DNA of 64,000 nt from the NCBI GenBank assembly GCA_947488605.1, contig CANKZJ010000003.1:372001-436000 (forward strand), given 5' to 3'. The notes under the pieces were generated by a model. That model was not told the origin of the DNA and ran no database searches. It saw only the letters and a program-made list of their open reading frames with translations. A program made the position numbers and the translations under genes. The number at the start of each line of letters is the position of its first letter. Position 1 is the stretch's first letter. Shown in pieces: positions 1 to 9,449 of the stretch. This DNA is from an uncultured Paracoccaceae bacterium (GTDB lineage: Bacteria; Pseudomonadota; Alphaproteobacteria; Rhodobacterales; Rhodobacteraceae).

Positions 1-917
1 TGACGATGGGAGGTGGCCCCCGGGCTACGACTGTGGAACTTGCAATATATCAGGCGCTGCGTTTTGATTTTGATCTTGGGCGTGCCGCACTGCTGGCCTG
101 CGTACAATTTGCGTTATGTGTCGGCGCTGCTTTCTTGGCGTGGCGGGCGACGGCAAATGATCCGATGGGGACGGGGCTAGACCGCGTCGTTCAGCGTTAT
201 GACACGGCGCGTGCGCCAGTAGACTATGCGCTTATTCTAGCGGCAGCCTTATTCTTGTTGGTCCCTCTCGCTATGATCATATTGCGCGGATTACCCGGCA
301 TTATGGACCTTCCAGAAACGATCTGGGCGGCAGCATTGCGATCTGTGCTGGTGGCTACGGGGTCCGCGTTGTTCTGTGTGAGCATGTCGCTCGCGCTCGC
401 ACTTCGCGGCGGTGCTTTGGTCGCGGTGATTGGCGTTCTACCTTTGGCCGCATCGGGTCTGGTTGTGGGAACGGGCGCATTCTTGTTGTTGTTCCCATTT
501 GTCCGGCCTGCGGACATGGCATTGGTGGTCACCATGTTGGTCAATGCGACGCTTGCTTTGCCATTTGCCTTGCGTTCGATTGCGCCGACGGTGGCACAGG
601 TGAACGCGGATTATGGCAGGCTGGCAGCATCGCTCGGCGTTGAAGGGTGGACATGGGTTCGGTTGATCGTATTGCCGCGTGTGCGACGCCCGCTTGGCTT
701 TGCTACCGGGTTGGCTGCGGCCCTGTCGATGGGTGATTTGGGCGTAATTGCCCTCTTTGCCGGTGAGGCTGAGGAAACGTTGCCGCTAGCGATGTACCGT
801 TTGATGGGTGCATACCGGATGGAGGCTGCGGCGAGTGCCGCCTTGCTGCTTCTTGCGCTAAGTTTATTGATGTTCTGGATTTGCGACCGCGGAGGGCGTG
901 CTGATGCTGACCTGTGA
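1..917 (+). CDS. thiP: Thiamine ABC transporter permease ThiP, C-terminal part
   Basis: Inner-membrane permease of the ThiBPQ thiamine/thiamine-pyrophosphate importer. The reading frame is open to the left edge, so the 5' part lies outside the window; about 300 residues are visible against the roughly 520 usual for the family. The visible part has several hydrophobic membrane segments. It ends in the permease signature with the EAA-type cytoplasmic loop (around YGRLAASLGVEGWTW), the site that contacts the ATPase. The ThiP hallmark GGGPRATTVE is near the start. The 3' end overlaps thiQ by 20 nt, which indicates translational coupling. Identification is firm from this motif and the thiQ neighbour. 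Confidence 0.93.
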   Translation, partial: TMGGGPRATTVELAIYQALRFDFDLGRAALLACVQFALCVGAAFLAWRATANDPMGTGLDRVVQRYDTARAPVDYALILAAALFLLVPLAMIILRGLPGIMDLPETIWAAALRSVLVATGSALFCVSMSLALALRGGALVAVIGVLPLAASGLVVGTGAFLLLFPFVRPADMALVVTMLVNATLALPFALRSIAPTVAQVNADYGRLAASLGVEGWTWVRLIVLPRVRRPLGFATGLAAALSMGDLGVIALFAGEAEETLPLAMYRLMGAYRMEAAASAALLLLALSLLMFWICDRGGRADADL

Positions 918-1596
918 AGGCTTGGCCTTGCGCCAAGGTGATTTTGCGCTTGATGCGGACGTGGCATTTCCGCGTGGGAAAATCACGGCACTTCTTGGGC
1001 CATCAGGTGCGGGAAAGTCGACGTTATTGGCGGCAATTGCGGGGTTTTTGCAGCCTGTGCAAGGCAAGATAACATGGCAAGATCAAGACTTGACCAAAGC
1101 TGCGCCGGGTGCGCGCCCTGTCAGTATGCTGTTCCAAGACAATAACCTGTTTCCGCATCTTACTGCGGCGCAGAACGTCGGTTTAGGCCTGCGTCCGAAT
1201 TTAAAACTGTCTGCCGCAGAAGAAGAGGCAGTGCATGCCGCGCTGTCTGATGTTGGTTTGGATGGGTTTGGAACACGTAAACCAAGTGCATTGTCCGGCG
1301 GTCAACAAAGCCGCGTTGCATTGGCGCGGCTTCTTGTCTCGGATCGTGCCGTCGTTTTGTTGGACGAGCCATTCGCGGCCCTGGGTCCTGCGCTTAAGGA
1401 TGAAATGTTGGATTTGGTGCAGGGGAAGCTCAGCGCTGCGGGGAAGACTGTTTTGATGGTCACGCATGACCCAGCGGATGCACGAAGGATCGCTGATATG
1501 GCAGTTTTGGTCGCCGATGGTGTCGTGACCCAGCCGATCCCCACAGATGTTCTGTTGGATGATCCGCCGCCAGCACTAGCGGCATACTTGGGGTAA
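898..1596 (+). CDS. thiQ: Thiamine ABC transporter ATP-binding protein ThiQ
   Basis: ATPase subunit of the thiamine importer, acting at the cytoplasmic face with ThiP. Walker A is GPSGAGKST, the signature is LSGGQQSRVALAR, Walker B is VVLLDEP, and the switch His lies in VTHDPADA. At 232 residues it has the short length typical of ThiQ. The start taken is GTG 898, overlapping thiP; an in-frame ATG at 904 is an alternative two codons in. It is followed by a strong terminator at 1628. The substrate assignment rests on thiP rather than on the ATPase itself. Confidence 0.93.
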   Translation: MLMLTCEGLALRQGDFALDADVAFPRGKITALLGPSGAGKSTLLAAIAGFLQPVQGKITWQDQDLTKAAPGARPVSMLFQDNNLFPHLTAAQNVGLGLRPNLKLSAAEEEAVHAALSDVGLDGFGTRKPSALSGGQQSRVALARLLVSDRAVVLLDEPFAALGPALKDEMLDLVQGKLSAAGKTVLMVTHDPADARRIADMAVLVADGVVTQPIPTDVLLDDPPPALAAYLG

Positions 1597-1627
1597 GGTG
1601 AATCTGATCCAGGCTGCATACGAAAAA

Positions 1628-1654
1628 GGCCCGCCTGATTGGCGGGCCTTTTTT
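1628..1654. terminator. Bidirectional rho-independent terminator between thiQ and petC
   Basis: An 8-bp perfect GC-rich stem (GGCCCGCC / GGCGGGCC) with a 5-nt loop is followed by six T on the plus strand and preceded by five A. It can therefore stop both thiQ (+) and petC (-), which converge here. Confidence 0.9.
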
Positions 1655-1675
1655 GTCATCAATTCAATGTCCGAA

Positions 1676-2533
1676 CTAGTCTTTGTGCTTATGTGGTGCC
1701 CAAATACGTTTGTTGGTCAGATAAAGCAGTACAGACAGAACTGTTAGGAACAGAACGCCGGTTAGGCCAGCTTGCTTGCGTGCGCCCATCTTTGGTTCTG
1801 CTGTCCACATCAGGAATGCAGCAACATCCTTTGAAACAGATTCCAAATCGTTGGCGTGACCGTCTGCGAAATCTACGTCATCGCCCCAAAGTGGCTGCGA
1901 CATCGCAATCCAAGAACCAGGCACCTTGTGCTTGCCATGGTCGTCTATGCAGCTTTCGGGGAAACCACCGGCAGCGAACGCTACGTTATAAAAGCCGTCC
2001 ATCGGTTCGCCTTCCAGAGCGCACTCTGGCTCTTCGTGGTAGCCTGTCATCAAGGATGCAATGTATTCTGGTCCGCCAATACCGTTGATGAACTGGCTGA
2101 TGCCGGTGCCATATGGTCCGCTAAAGCCAGCGCGCGCCTTTGCCATCAGGCTTAGGTCAGGAGCGTTCGAGACGTTTGAGCCAGGAAATTTGTCTGCCGG
2201 TGTGGCGACACGAAAGTCGCCTTCGCCATCAAACAAGGCTTGATCAAAGATTTCATAGAACTCTGCGTAGGCACGCATCTGATCTTCGGGCAGGCCGGGA
2301 CCGCCTTCGTCAGACAGGTTGCGGAACGCGACAAGCTCTAGTCCATGACATGCCGCGCAGATTTCGGTGTAAACCTGAAGGCCACGCTGAAGCTGCATCT
2401 GGTCATAGCTGCCAAAAGCCCCTTCAAAAGAGAAGTCGTAGTCGGTGACTTCAATTTCAGCACCGGCAGCGGCGGCTTGCCCTGAACTTAGGGCAAGGGC
2501 CATAGCGGCTGTGAGAGTTAGTTTACGGAACAT
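1676..2533 (-). CDS. petC: Cytochrome c1 of the bc1 complex
   Basis: Haem-c subunit of ubiquinol:cytochrome c oxidoreductase, exposed in the periplasm. The start chosen is ATG 2533 (MFRKLTLT...), which has a ribosome site AAGGA upstream and begins a clear cleavable signal peptide ending AAAA; a longer reading to 2581 would run into petB. The haem-binding motif is CAACHG (following EI), and a single C-terminal anchor helix is followed by the basic tail [12 protein letters not shown]. At 285 residues it has the usual length. Last gene of petABC, 16 nt after petB. Confidence 0.95.
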   Translation of the reverse strand: MFRKLTLTAAMALALSSGQAAAAGAEIEVTDYDFSFEGAFGSYDQMQLQRGLQVYTEICAACHGLELVAFRNLSDEGGPGLPEDQMRAYAEFYEIFDQALFDGEGDFRVATPADKFPGSNVSNAPDLSLMAKARAGFSGPYGTGISQFINGIGGPEYIASLMTGYHEEPECALEGEPMDGFYNVAFAAGGFPESCIDDHGKHKVPGSWIAMSQPLWGDDVDFADGHANDLESVSKDVAAFLMWTAEPKMGARKQAGLTGVLFLTVLSVLLYLTNKRIWAPHKHKD

Positions 2534-2549
2534 TACTTTTGGTCCTTTC

Positions 2550-3899
2550 TCACTCGGCCGGGCTGGCGACAGGCTTGGCACTGTCGCTTTTCGGCGCGTA
2601 GTGCGCGTTGAAGTCGTCTTCGATTGTTGCTGGTGGTGTGTTCGGCTTTTCGATCACGCCAAGCAGCGGCAAGATGACCAAGAAGTAAGCAAACCAGTAC
2701 GTCGACCCGATCAGAGCGATGTAAGGGTAGATACCCTCGGCTGGCCGTGCGCCAACCCACATCAACAACATGAAGTTCACAGCGAACAACCAGAACCACC
2801 ACTTAAACATCGGGCGGTACCGACCAGAGCGGACCGAAGATGTATCAAGCCACGGCGCCAGCGCCATCACAACGATCGCACCGAACATCGCGACCACACC
2901 AAAGAACTTGGCGTCAACGATGCCGAACGTGATCCAATCGACTGCGATCACCAACCAGACTTCTTGGTCGAATGCCCGCAGCACAGCGTAGAATGGCAGG
3001 AAATACCATTCGGGCACAATGTGTGTTGGCGTCGCCAGCGGGTTCGCCGGGATGTAGTTGTCTGGGTGACCCAGATAGTTTGGCATAAAGCCAACAACTG
3101 CGACAAACACGGCCAAGATCACGGCAAGCGCGAACAGGTCCTTGATCACGAAGTATGGCCAGAATGGCAGCGTATCTTTGGCCGCGTCTTCTTTTGACGT
3201 CCGACGTACCTCAACACCCGTTGGGTTGTTGTTGCCCGTCGTGTGGAACGCCCAGACGTGCACGATTGTCAGGCCCAATAGGATAAAGGGCAGCAGATAG
3301 TGCAGCGAGAAGAAGCGGTTCAGCGCAGGCTGTGCAATCGCACCGTTCGGTGTACCCAACAGCCAGATCTGTACGCTTTCACCGACGAACGGGATCGCAC
3401 CAAACAGACCAGTGATAACAGCCGTACCGTGGAATGACATCTGACCCCATGGCAGCACGTAACCCATAAAGGCTGTGCCCATCATCAGGACGTACATCAG
3501 CATACCAACGATCCACGTCACCTCACGCGGTGACTTGTACGAACCGTAGTAAAGCGAACGGAAGATATGTGCATAAACAGCCACAAAGAACAGCGATGCA
3601 CCGTTCTGGTGGAAGTAGCGGATCATATGGCCGCCATTTACGTCGCGCATGATATGCTCGACCGAGGCAAACGCCATATCAACGTGCGGTACATAGTGCA
3701 TGACCAGCACAACGCCGGTGATGATTTGCAGCACGAGTGTGAAAACAAGAACGATACCCCAGATCCACATCCAGTTCAGGTTCTTGGGTGTAGGAAGCAT
3801 GAGCGTGTCGTACATCAAACCGACGATGGGCAAGCGCGAGTGCAGCCACTTTTCGCCTTTTGAATTTGGTTCGTAATGGTCGTGGGGGATACCAGCCAT
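2550..3899 (-). CDS. petB: Cytochrome b of the bc1 complex
   Basis: Integral-membrane dihaem subunit carrying the Qo and Qi quinone sites. The 449 residues have the usual run of about eight helices. The Qo-site PEWY motif is present ([13 protein letters not shown]), as are conserved histidines in the second and fourth helices (for example VLVMHYVPH and [10 protein letters not shown]). The start is ATG 3899 behind a perfect AGGAGA ribosome site. It is the middle gene of petABC, 12 nt after petA. Nothing looks unusual. Confidence 0.96.
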   Translation of the reverse strand: MAGIPHDHYEPNSKGEKWLHSRLPIVGLMYDTLMLPTPKNLNWMWIWGIVLVFTLVLQIITGVVLVMHYVPHVDMAFASVEHIMRDVNGGHMIRYFHQNGASLFFVAVYAHIFRSLYYGSYKSPREVTWIVGMLMYVLMMGTAFMGYVLPWGQMSFHGTAVITGLFGAIPFVGESVQIWLLGTPNGAIAQPALNRFFSLHYLLPFILLGLTIVHVWAFHTTGNNNPTGVEVRRTSKEDAAKDTLPFWPYFVIKDLFALAVILAVFVAVVGFMPNYLGHPDNYIPANPLATPTHIVPEWYFLPFYAVLRAFDQEVWLVIAVDWITFGIVDAKFFGVVAMFGAIVVMALAPWLDTSSVRSGRYRPMFKWWFWLFAVNFMLLMWVGARPAEGIYPYIALIGSTYWFAYFLVILPLLGVIEKPNTPPATIEDDFNAHYAPKSDSAKPVASPAE

Positions 3900-3911
3900 A
3901 GCGTTCTCTCC

Positions 3912-4469
3912 TTAACCGAGTTGAATTGTTGTTTCGTCCACGAAGGACGCGAGAGGCACGGGCAGGTTGCGCGGCGCTGGGCCACGGCGAATCCGACCGG
4001 ATGTATCGTAGTGCGAACCGTGGCACGGGCAGAACCAGCCACCAAAGTCGCCTGCATCGCCCAAAGGCACGCAGCCAAGGTGCGTACAAACACCCATCTG
4101 AACCAGCCAAACACCATCTTCTGTCAAAGCGCGGTTTTCGTCAGTTGCGGGTGCGGCGCCTGTGTTGGCGTTGTTGGCGTCAGCATCTGGCAAATCGCCA
4201 AGATCGACGGCGCGCGCTTCTGCGATCTCTTCTTCGGAACGGGCCCGAATGAAGACTGGCTTGCCTTGCCAAAGCACCGTGATTTGTGTGCCAGGATCAA
4301 CTGCGCTGACATCAACGCGGATCGAGGCGAGCGCCAAAACGTCGGCGGAAGGGTTCATCTGGTTTACCAGCGGCCAGACTGCGGCACCTGTTACCACAAC
4401 ACCCGCACTTGCGGTTGCATAGTAAAGAAAGTCGCGGCGTGTGCCCTGTTGGTCATCTGCATGTGACAC
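3912..4469 (-). CDS. petA: Rieske iron-sulfur subunit of the bc1 complex
   Basis: 2Fe-2S subunit that accepts electrons from quinol and passes them to cytochrome c1. The cluster-binding boxes CTHLGC and CPCHGSHYD are intact. The N-terminus has a twin-arginine signal ([11 protein letters not shown]) that is kept as a membrane anchor. I prefer a GTG start at 4469 (MSHADDQQ...), because GGAG is spaced 9 nt before it and roseobacter homologues start this way. An ATG at 4478 is in frame but lies only 1 nt from the same GGAG. First gene of petABC. Confidence 0.94.
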   Translation of the reverse strand: MSHADDQQGTRRDFLYYATASAGVVVTGAAVWPLVNQMNPSADVLALASIRVDVSAVDPGTQITVLWQGKPVFIRARSEEEIAEARAVDLGDLPDADANNANTGAAPATDENRALTEDGVWLVQMGVCTHLGCVPLGDAGDFGGWFCPCHGSHYDTSGRIRRGPAPRNLPVPLASFVDETTIQLG

Positions 4470-4895
4470 GGGATGCATCTCCGATTCTTTTGAAGGGCTT
4501 AGTTGCCCGCACGATGAAATAGACCGAAGCTTCTGACGGTCAATTTGAGCGATGTTTATCTACCTAACCCTGCAAGGTCCAGCGGACAATCGGGCGCAGG
4601 GATGAATGTCAAAGTTGTTAGACGCTAACATAGAACACTTCGTTAATTGAAAATTTGGAATCAGAGCGAAGAGTTGGCCACCGGAGTTGGTTCCATGACC
4701 CTTAGAATCCCCAAAATGCTCAATAAACCGCCGATAGCCGCCTCAGGTAGGCGATTTTTTTCCTTAAATGACGGATAGTTGTGACAGTGCCGCCACATTC
4801 GACCTGTATGCTTAAAAGTAACTAAAGGTTTTATTGTCAGCTTGGGGAAGTAGGACTACCTCAGAACTTAATTGCTCATATTCGGTATTTTTGAA
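4470..4895. other. Divergent intergenic region upstream of petA and the barrel gene
   Basis: No credible coding region in about 425 bp. It must hold the pet promoter (minus) and the promoter of the outer-membrane barrel gene (plus). A small hairpin CGCCT/AGGCG (4739-4753) followed by seven T (4755-4761) could act as a plus-strand terminator or leader attenuator for the barrel gene; the 5-bp stem makes this weak. No other motif is recognised. Confidence 0.5.
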
Positions 4896-5540
4896 ATGAA
4901 TCGCGCTCTTGCTCTATGCATCGGCCTCTTGGTCGCTCCGGCTCTGGCTTCGGCAGAAGTCCAGCTGAGCTTCTATGGTGGTGCGCAATCAGCACCTGAT
5001 TCAGATATTTCGATTCGTGATCCTTTGATTGGCGACGACGATTTCTCTCAGGCATGGGAGGGACGACCATTTGACGCCCCGCCGTACTACGGTATTCGGG
5101 CGACGCAGTGGCGGTCACCATCATTTGGCATCGGTGTCGATTTCACGCACAACAAGGTTTATCCGGCAGACGATTCATTGCCTGCCGGCTATGAAGTGCT
5201 TGAGTTTACTGATGGTCTGAACACGCTGACAGTGAATGCATATCGTCGTTGGACTGACGCGATTGGTAACTTCACACCGTATGTTGGTGGCGGGATCGGG
5301 GTTTCGTTGCCGCATGTCGAACTGACAAATGGCGCGTCCGAAACCTTTGGCTACCAGTTGACTGGTCCTGCTGCGACATGGATCGCGGGTGCGTCGATGC
5401 CTCTCAATGAAAATTGGTCTGTCTTTGGCGAGTACAAAGGCACGTTTTCATCCAACACCGCCGATCTTGAAAGTGGCGGCACGTTAGAGACCGACATTTT
5501 CACCAACGCACTTAATGTGGGCGTAAGCTTCGATTTCTGA
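4896..5540 (+). CDS. Outer-membrane beta-barrel protein (lipid A oxidase-like family)
   Basis: A 214-residue secreted protein. It begins MNRALALCIG..., a typical signal peptide ending ASA, followed by alternating strands and a final aromatic strand (NALNVGVSFDF) typical of small 8-stranded outer-membrane barrels. Size and layout resemble the family often annotated as lipid A oxidase or OmpA-like barrel in Rhodobacterales; the enzymatic role is not shown by the sequence. The start is ATG 4896; the upstream in-frame TTG 4872 would spoil the signal peptide. It converges with the GST gene at 5547. Confidence 0.7.
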   Translation: MNRALALCIGLLVAPALASAEVQLSFYGGAQSAPDSDISIRDPLIGDDDFSQAWEGRPFDAPPYYGIRATQWRSPSFGIGVDFTHNKVYPADDSLPAGYEVLEFTDGLNTLTVNAYRRWTDAIGNFTPYVGGGIGVSLPHVELTNGASETFGYQLTGPAATWIAGASMPLNENWSVFGEYKGTFSSNTADLESGGTLETDIFTNALNVGVSFDF

Positions 5541-5546
5541 AGATGA

Positions 5547-6149
5547 CTAATCTGGTCGCGTCGCCACCATGCTGTCGCGTGTCGAAAACTCTGCGTGCCA
5601 TTGCGCCAAGGCTTCGTTCCCGTTCCGCCAACCGCGCGCATCATGCCTAAGATCGATATACGACAACGCGCAAGCAACCCCGATTTGGCCGATATTCACA
5701 GGCCCTGTAAGATGGCTCATCCAACGGTTGTTGACGGCGGCAATACCGCGTGCGGCCTTGCCCCATTGCGCTTCGACCCAATCGGCTGATTGCTGCGCTT
5801 GCGGCCTTAGCCGCGTTTCATACGTCATCGAAACAGTTGCATCCATAATGGCATCAGCCGTCGCCTCGAGCGTCAAAATCTCCCAAATGCGGGTTTGAGG
5901 GTAAAGGTTGGCGCCCGCAAAATCATTAAGGAACCGCGTTATCACCCTGCTGTCATAGATGCCGGGCCCGTCATCACGGATCAACGCAGGTATCTTGCCC
6001 ATTGGATTGGCTGCAACAACTTCTGGGGCAGAGTTCAATGGCGTTGTCGAAACGTTCACTTCCTCCACGGTGTCCATCAAGTCGATTTCGCGCAACAGAA
6101 CGCGGGTTTTCCGCACATAGGGAGAAGAGGGTGAAATCAACAGCTGCAT
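5547..6149 (-). CDS. Glutathione S-transferase family protein
   Basis: 200 residues with a thioredoxin-fold N-terminal domain (LLISPSSPYVRKTRVLL, then NPMGKIPAL and the E/DSR glutathione-contact motif YDSRVITRFL) and an all-helical C-terminal domain. The start is ATG 6149 (MQLLIS...), where the fold begins; the longer reading adds an unrelated leader. The active-site region reads SSPYVRK, with serine where the cysteine-type enzymes have C. Probable last gene of a dapF-mtaB-GST-GST run, 22 nt after the previous GST. Substrate unknown. Confidence 0.85.
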   Translation of the reverse strand: MQLLISPSSPYVRKTRVLLREIDLMDTVEEVNVSTTPLNSAPEVVAANPMGKIPALIRDDGPGIYDSRVITRFLNDFAGANLYPQTRIWEILTLEATADAIMDATVSMTYETRLRPQAQQSADWVEAQWGKAARGIAAVNNRWMSHLTGPVNIGQIGVACALSYIDLRHDARGWRNGNEALAQWHAEFSTRDSMVATRPD

Positions 6150-6171
6150 GATGGACGTCCTTCGTTGGTAA

Positions 6172-6804
6172 TTAGGGAAACAAGACCTCATCCTGCCCGG
6201 CTTGCCAAGGCGGATATTTCGTCATGATGACCCGAAAGCGGTCCGACTGAAGGAAAGCGTCAAGCCATCTGATGACGTATCTGATGTCTTGGGCATCAAA
6301 CCAGGCCCGGTCGGTGTTCGCGAATTGTCGCACGAAAGGGAGGATGGCCATATCAGCCATCGTGCGCCGATCCCCGAAAAGGAACGGAGTAGCGGCGAGG
6401 CGCGTGTCCAGATCCCTTAAGAACAGCATTGCTTTGGCCCGCTCTGACGCCTCGTCTTTTTCGGGAAACCGCACAGCATATTTCGTGTGATCCAAGGCTT
6501 GTTTGAATGGTCCGTCACAAGTGTCGATCAGAGCATACCCCTCCGGTGGCATATCCAGCCATCCTTCGGGGTCGTTGCGGTTCAGCGCCCAAAGCATAAC
6601 ATCGCGGCTTTCTTCAATAACTGTGTCGCCATCCACAACAACCGGTACAGTCCCCTTTGGCGAGGCTGCGAGGAATGAAGCGGGTTTGTCCTTGAGCAAG
6701 ATTTCTTGCAGCGCGACCTGTTGCCCGCTCGATTGGATCGCAAGCCGCGCGCGCATCGCATAAGGGCAACGCCTGAATGTCCAAAGAATGGGAAGATGCG
6801 CCAT
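6172..6804 (-). CDS. Glutathione S-transferase family protein, CPYA active-site type
   Basis: 210 residues. The N-terminal thioredoxin fold carries RRCPYAMRAR, a glutaredoxin-like cysteine of the omega/Grx-type GSTs and SspA-like proteins, followed by SPKGTVPVVV and the EESRDVM glutathione motif. A helical C-terminal domain follows. It is likely a thiol transferase or dehydroascorbate-type enzyme rather than a classic conjugating GST. It lies 27 nt after mtaB on the same strand. The neighbouring GST differs at the active site, so the two are not recent duplicates. Confidence 0.87.
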   Translation of the reverse strand: MAHLPILWTFRRCPYAMRARLAIQSSGQQVALQEILLKDKPASFLAASPKGTVPVVVDGDTVIEESRDVMLWALNRNDPEGWLDMPPEGYALIDTCDGPFKQALDHTKYAVRFPEKDEASERAKAMLFLRDLDTRLAATPFLFGDRRTMADMAILPFVRQFANTDRAWFDAQDIRYVIRWLDAFLQSDRFRVIMTKYPPWQAGQDEVLFP

Positions 6805-6831
6805 GTAAGACTCCGACAGAATACTTGCGAC

Positions 6832-8091
6832 TTAAGCCGTCAGTTGGTGCCCGGCGAAACCTGTGATTTGTGCGGTCACGATCTGGCTTTCGGGTTGGTC
6901 GGCGTCAAAAACAACCTCGGTGAACTGCTCTGTCCGGCCAAGACGGTTGTTTTCCATCAAGATGTGATGGGTTTTACCCGACTGAGATTCGAGGTGACGT
7001 TCCACTTGGCTTTTCCCAGATGCGCGCAGCCGCGCCGCGCGTTCTTTGATGAACTTGCCATTCACTGGCGGCATTTTGGCGGCAGGCGTGCCGGGACGCG
7101 GTGAATAAGGAAAGACATGTAGCCACGTCAGATCGCATTCGGCGACCAAGGCCAGCGAGTTGGCGAACATCGCCTCGGTCTCTGTCGGGAAACCGGCAAT
7201 GATGTCGGCACCAAAAGTCATATCAGGGCGCAATTTGCGGGCATCTTGGCAAAACTGGATTGCATCATCGCGCAAGTGCCTGCGCTTCATTCGTTTTAGA
7301 ATCAGATCATCACCGTGCTGCAATGAAAGGTGAAGGTGCGGCATCAGGCGCGGCTCTGTCGCGATCGCTTGCATAAGGTTTTCATCAACCTCGATGCTGT
7401 CGATTGAACTGATCCGCAAACGCGGCAGATCTGGGACAAGTTTCAGGATCCGCATTACCAGATCGCCCAACTTAGGCGTTGCTGGCAAATCAGCGCCCCA
7501 ACTCGTCAGATCGACGCCAGTCAGGACGACTTCGTTGTATCCGGCGTCTACTAAACGTTTGATCTGGTCGACAACAACACCTGCGGGCACTGAACGGGAG
7601 TTTCCACGGCCATATGGAATGATGCAGAAAGTGCAGCGATGATCGCATCCATTCTGGACCTGCACGTAAGCCCTGCTGCGCGTCCCAAACCCATCGATCA
7701 AATGACCGGCAGTTTCCGTAACGGACATGATGTCATCAACCTGCACCGGTTCGGTCTGCCCGATCAGATCGGGCGCAAGGCCTGCCCAAGTCGCAGGGTT
7801 CATTTTTTCTGTATTGCCTAGAACAACGTCAACTTCAGCCATCGCGGCAAACGTGTCAGGCTCGGTTTGCGCCGCGCACCCGGTCACGATCAAGCGCGCG
7901 CCGGGGTTGTCACGCCGCAGCTTGCGAATGTCTTGGCGTGCTTTGCGCACGGCCTCGGATGTGACAGCACAGGTGTTGACGACGATTGCGTTGTCGACAC
8001 CCGCCTGTGCTGCAAGGTCTTTCATAGCTTCGGTTTCATAGGCGTTCAGCCTGCAACCGTGGTTGGAAAAGATCGGTGCTATCTTGGCCAT
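6832..8091 (-). CDS. mtaB: tRNA t6A37 methylthiotransferase MtaB
   Basis: Radical-SAM enzyme that converts t6A37 of ANN-decoding tRNAs to ms2t6A. It has an N-terminal MTTase domain with conserved cysteines (NHGCRLN, NTCAVTSEA, GCAAQ), a radical-SAM core with the CxxxCxxC motif (CDHRCTFC), and a C-terminal TRAM-like region. ATG 8091 overlaps the TGA of dapF (TGATG), indicating coupled translation; an in-frame GTG at 8094 is less likely. The NHGCRLN start places it in the MtaB rather than the MiaB branch. Confidence 0.92.
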   Translation of the reverse strand: MAKIAPIFSNHGCRLNAYETEAMKDLAAQAGVDNAIVVNTCAVTSEAVRKARQDIRKLRRDNPGARLIVTGCAAQTEPDTFAAMAEVDVVLGNTEKMNPATWAGLAPDLIGQTEPVQVDDIMSVTETAGHLIDGFGTRSRAYVQVQNGCDHRCTFCIIPYGRGNSRSVPAGVVVDQIKRLVDAGYNEVVLTGVDLTSWGADLPATPKLGDLVMRILKLVPDLPRLRISSIDSIEVDENLMQAIATEPRLMPHLHLSLQHGDDLILKRMKRRHLRDDAIQFCQDARKLRPDMTFGADIIAGFPTETEAMFANSLALVAECDLTWLHVFPYSPRPGTPAAKMPPVNGKFIKERAARLRASGKSQVERHLESQSGKTHHILMENNRLGRTEQFTEVVFDADQPESQIVTAQITGFAGHQLTA

Positions 8092-8906
8092 CACAAACGC
8101 CAGACGCCATCAAAGACATGCGCTGTCGGACCTGTCATCCAAACACCATCATCGCGCCAGCTGACGTGCAGCGTGCCACCATCAAGGTCGATCTGGACAT
8201 CGCGCCCGGTTATGCCACGGCGCGCAGCCGCAACCGCTGTCGCACAAGACGAAGATCCTGACGCCAAAGTAATACCGACCCCGCGTTCCCAGACCCGCAT
8301 CCGCAGATGGTTCTCTGCCACAAGGCTCGCAAATTGAACGTTGGTGCGCTGGGGGAAAAGGGGGTGATGCTCAAGCGCAGCACCCTGCTGTGCAAGATCA
8401 ATGGCACCTGCGTCATCAACAAAGAAGGTGCAGTGCGGATTTCCCATACCTGTTGCTGTCGGCGTCCCGTCGATTGGCAGGGCGAGCGTGTCGACGTCAC
8501 GCGCAAGCGGTATATCCTGCCATGCCAAAACCGGTTGCCCCATATTGACGGAAGTTAATCCATCACCTGCATCAAGCGCTTGCAAGACACCACGCTCTGT
8601 TTCCAGCGACAGTGAGGTCGCACCGCTTTCATCCATCAAGTGCCGCGCGATGCATCGTGTGGCGTTGCCGCATGCCCCAGCTTGCGACCCGTCACTATTC
8701 CAGAATGTAAGATGAACATCGGCGTCTGGTGTTTTTGACATGACGGCAAGCTGGTCAAATCCAACACCACGATGCCTATCCGCAAGTGCAATCGCGACTG
8801 CGGCATCCACACGCGGTGTGATTCCCCGCTCGTCCACGACAACAAAGTCGTTTCCCAGCCCATGCATCTTCATGAAGGGCAGATTTGATGAGTCGTTCAT
8901 GGTCAT
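8091..8906 (-). CDS. dapF: Diaminopimelate epimerase
   Basis: Interconverts LL- and meso-diaminopimelate for lysine and peptidoglycan synthesis. Both catalytic cysteines are present ([10 protein letters not shown] and [11 protein letters not shown]), as is the N-terminal substrate motif [10 protein letters not shown]. The start is ATG 8906 (MTMNDSSN...), with a second ATG two codons later. At about 271 residues it has the family length. First gene of the minus-strand run, with mtaB overlapping its stop codon. Confidence 0.95.
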   Translation of the reverse strand: MTMNDSSNLPFMKMHGLGNDFVVVDERGITPRVDAAVAIALADRHRGVGFDQLAVMSKTPDADVHLTFWNSDGSQAGACGNATRCIARHLMDESGATSLSLETERGVLQALDAGDGLTSVNMGQPVLAWQDIPLARDVDTLALPIDGTPTATGMGNPHCTFFVDDAGAIDLAQQGAALEHHPLFPQRTNVQFASLVAENHLRMRVWERGVGITLASGSSSCATAVAAARRGITGRDVQIDLDGGTLHVSWRDDGVWMTGPTAHVFDGVWRL

Positions 8907-9001
8907 TCCGGCGATATAATCAAAGCAAAGAGACTTATCCAGCACAGAGCCGCATTTGGGGGTTGACCAGAGCGCATGTGGTTTCTAGACAGCGCGCTAG
9001 T

Positions 9002-9077
9002 GGGCCGTTAGCTCAGTTGGTAGAGCAACTGACTTTTAATCAGTAGGTCGATGGTTCGAACCCATCACGGCTCACCA
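9002..9077 (+). tRNA. tRNA-Lys (anticodon UUU)
   Basis: A complete cloverleaf: acceptor GGGCCGT/ACGGCTC (one G-T pair), D-arm GCTCAGTTGGTAGAGC, anticodon loop CTTTTAA with anticodon TTT, T-loop GGTTCGAACCC, and encoded CCA at 9075-9077. The transposon target duplication begins 5 nt after the CCA, so the gene itself is intact. A possible promoter is TTGACC at 8963 with a weak TCTAGA at 8984. Confidence 0.97.
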
Positions 9078-9082
9078 CTTTA

Positions 9083-9087
9083 TAGAT
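9083..9087. repeat. Target-site duplication TAGAT, left copy
   Basis: Five bases directly before the left terminus of the element. The same five follow the right terminus at 47123-47127. A 5-bp duplication is the hallmark of Tn7/Tn5053-type transposition. Confidence 0.92.
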
Positions 9088-9113
9088 TGTCGAACGACAG
9101 TCAGTTGTGAACT
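9088..9113 (+). repeat. Left terminal inverted repeat
   Basis: 26 nt identical to the reverse complement of 47097-47122. It begins TGT as Tn7-family ends do, and its first 12 nt TGTCGAACGACA are themselves a near palindrome. The distal part, CAGTTGTGAACT, is the start of the repeated site found again at 9137. Confidence 0.93.
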
Positions 9114-9157
9114 TTCGACACAGTTTTTGCACTTATCGACATTCAGTTGTGAACTTT
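9095..9157 (+). repeat. Repeated transposase-binding sites in the left end
   Basis: Two 21-nt copies, 9095-9115 and 9137-9157, differ at one position (CGACAGTCAG... versus CGACATTCAG..., both continuing TTGTGAACTTT), spaced 42 nt apart. Between them, 9117-9141 matches the reverse complement of 47024-47048 at 20 of 25 positions. By analogy with Tn7 these are TnsB-binding sites. A weaker third copy may lie near 9347 (GCATTCAGCTGT). Confidence 0.8.
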
Positions 9158-9449
9158 AGTAGTTTTCAGCTCGTTCGGGTCTGGAAGTGAGTTCTGCACG
9201 GACCAGTCAAAAGCGCCGTTCTCTTGACGATGTACGTCAGCAGCGAAATGCACCAAGGGCGGCCTCGGTCATTCGCTACAAGTGAAAACCTTGAACAGTA
9301 GGGTACCAAAGCGGACCCTCGTAAGCTGTCAAGATTCAACACTTGTGGCATTCAGCTGTCCGCAAACCTATGGACCTTACAGCTGATATCTTGTGTAGTA
9401 TCTCAATCAATGCGTGCAGACGCGACGACAATAATTTGAGGTGACAGTT
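9158..9449. other. Left-end non-coding segment of the transposon
   Basis: About 290 bp with no supportable gene. It separates the transposon end from the vWA gene and must hold that operon's promoter. A GAGG ribosome site (9438-9441) sits 8 nt before ATG 9450. Nothing else is recognised. Confidence 0.5.
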
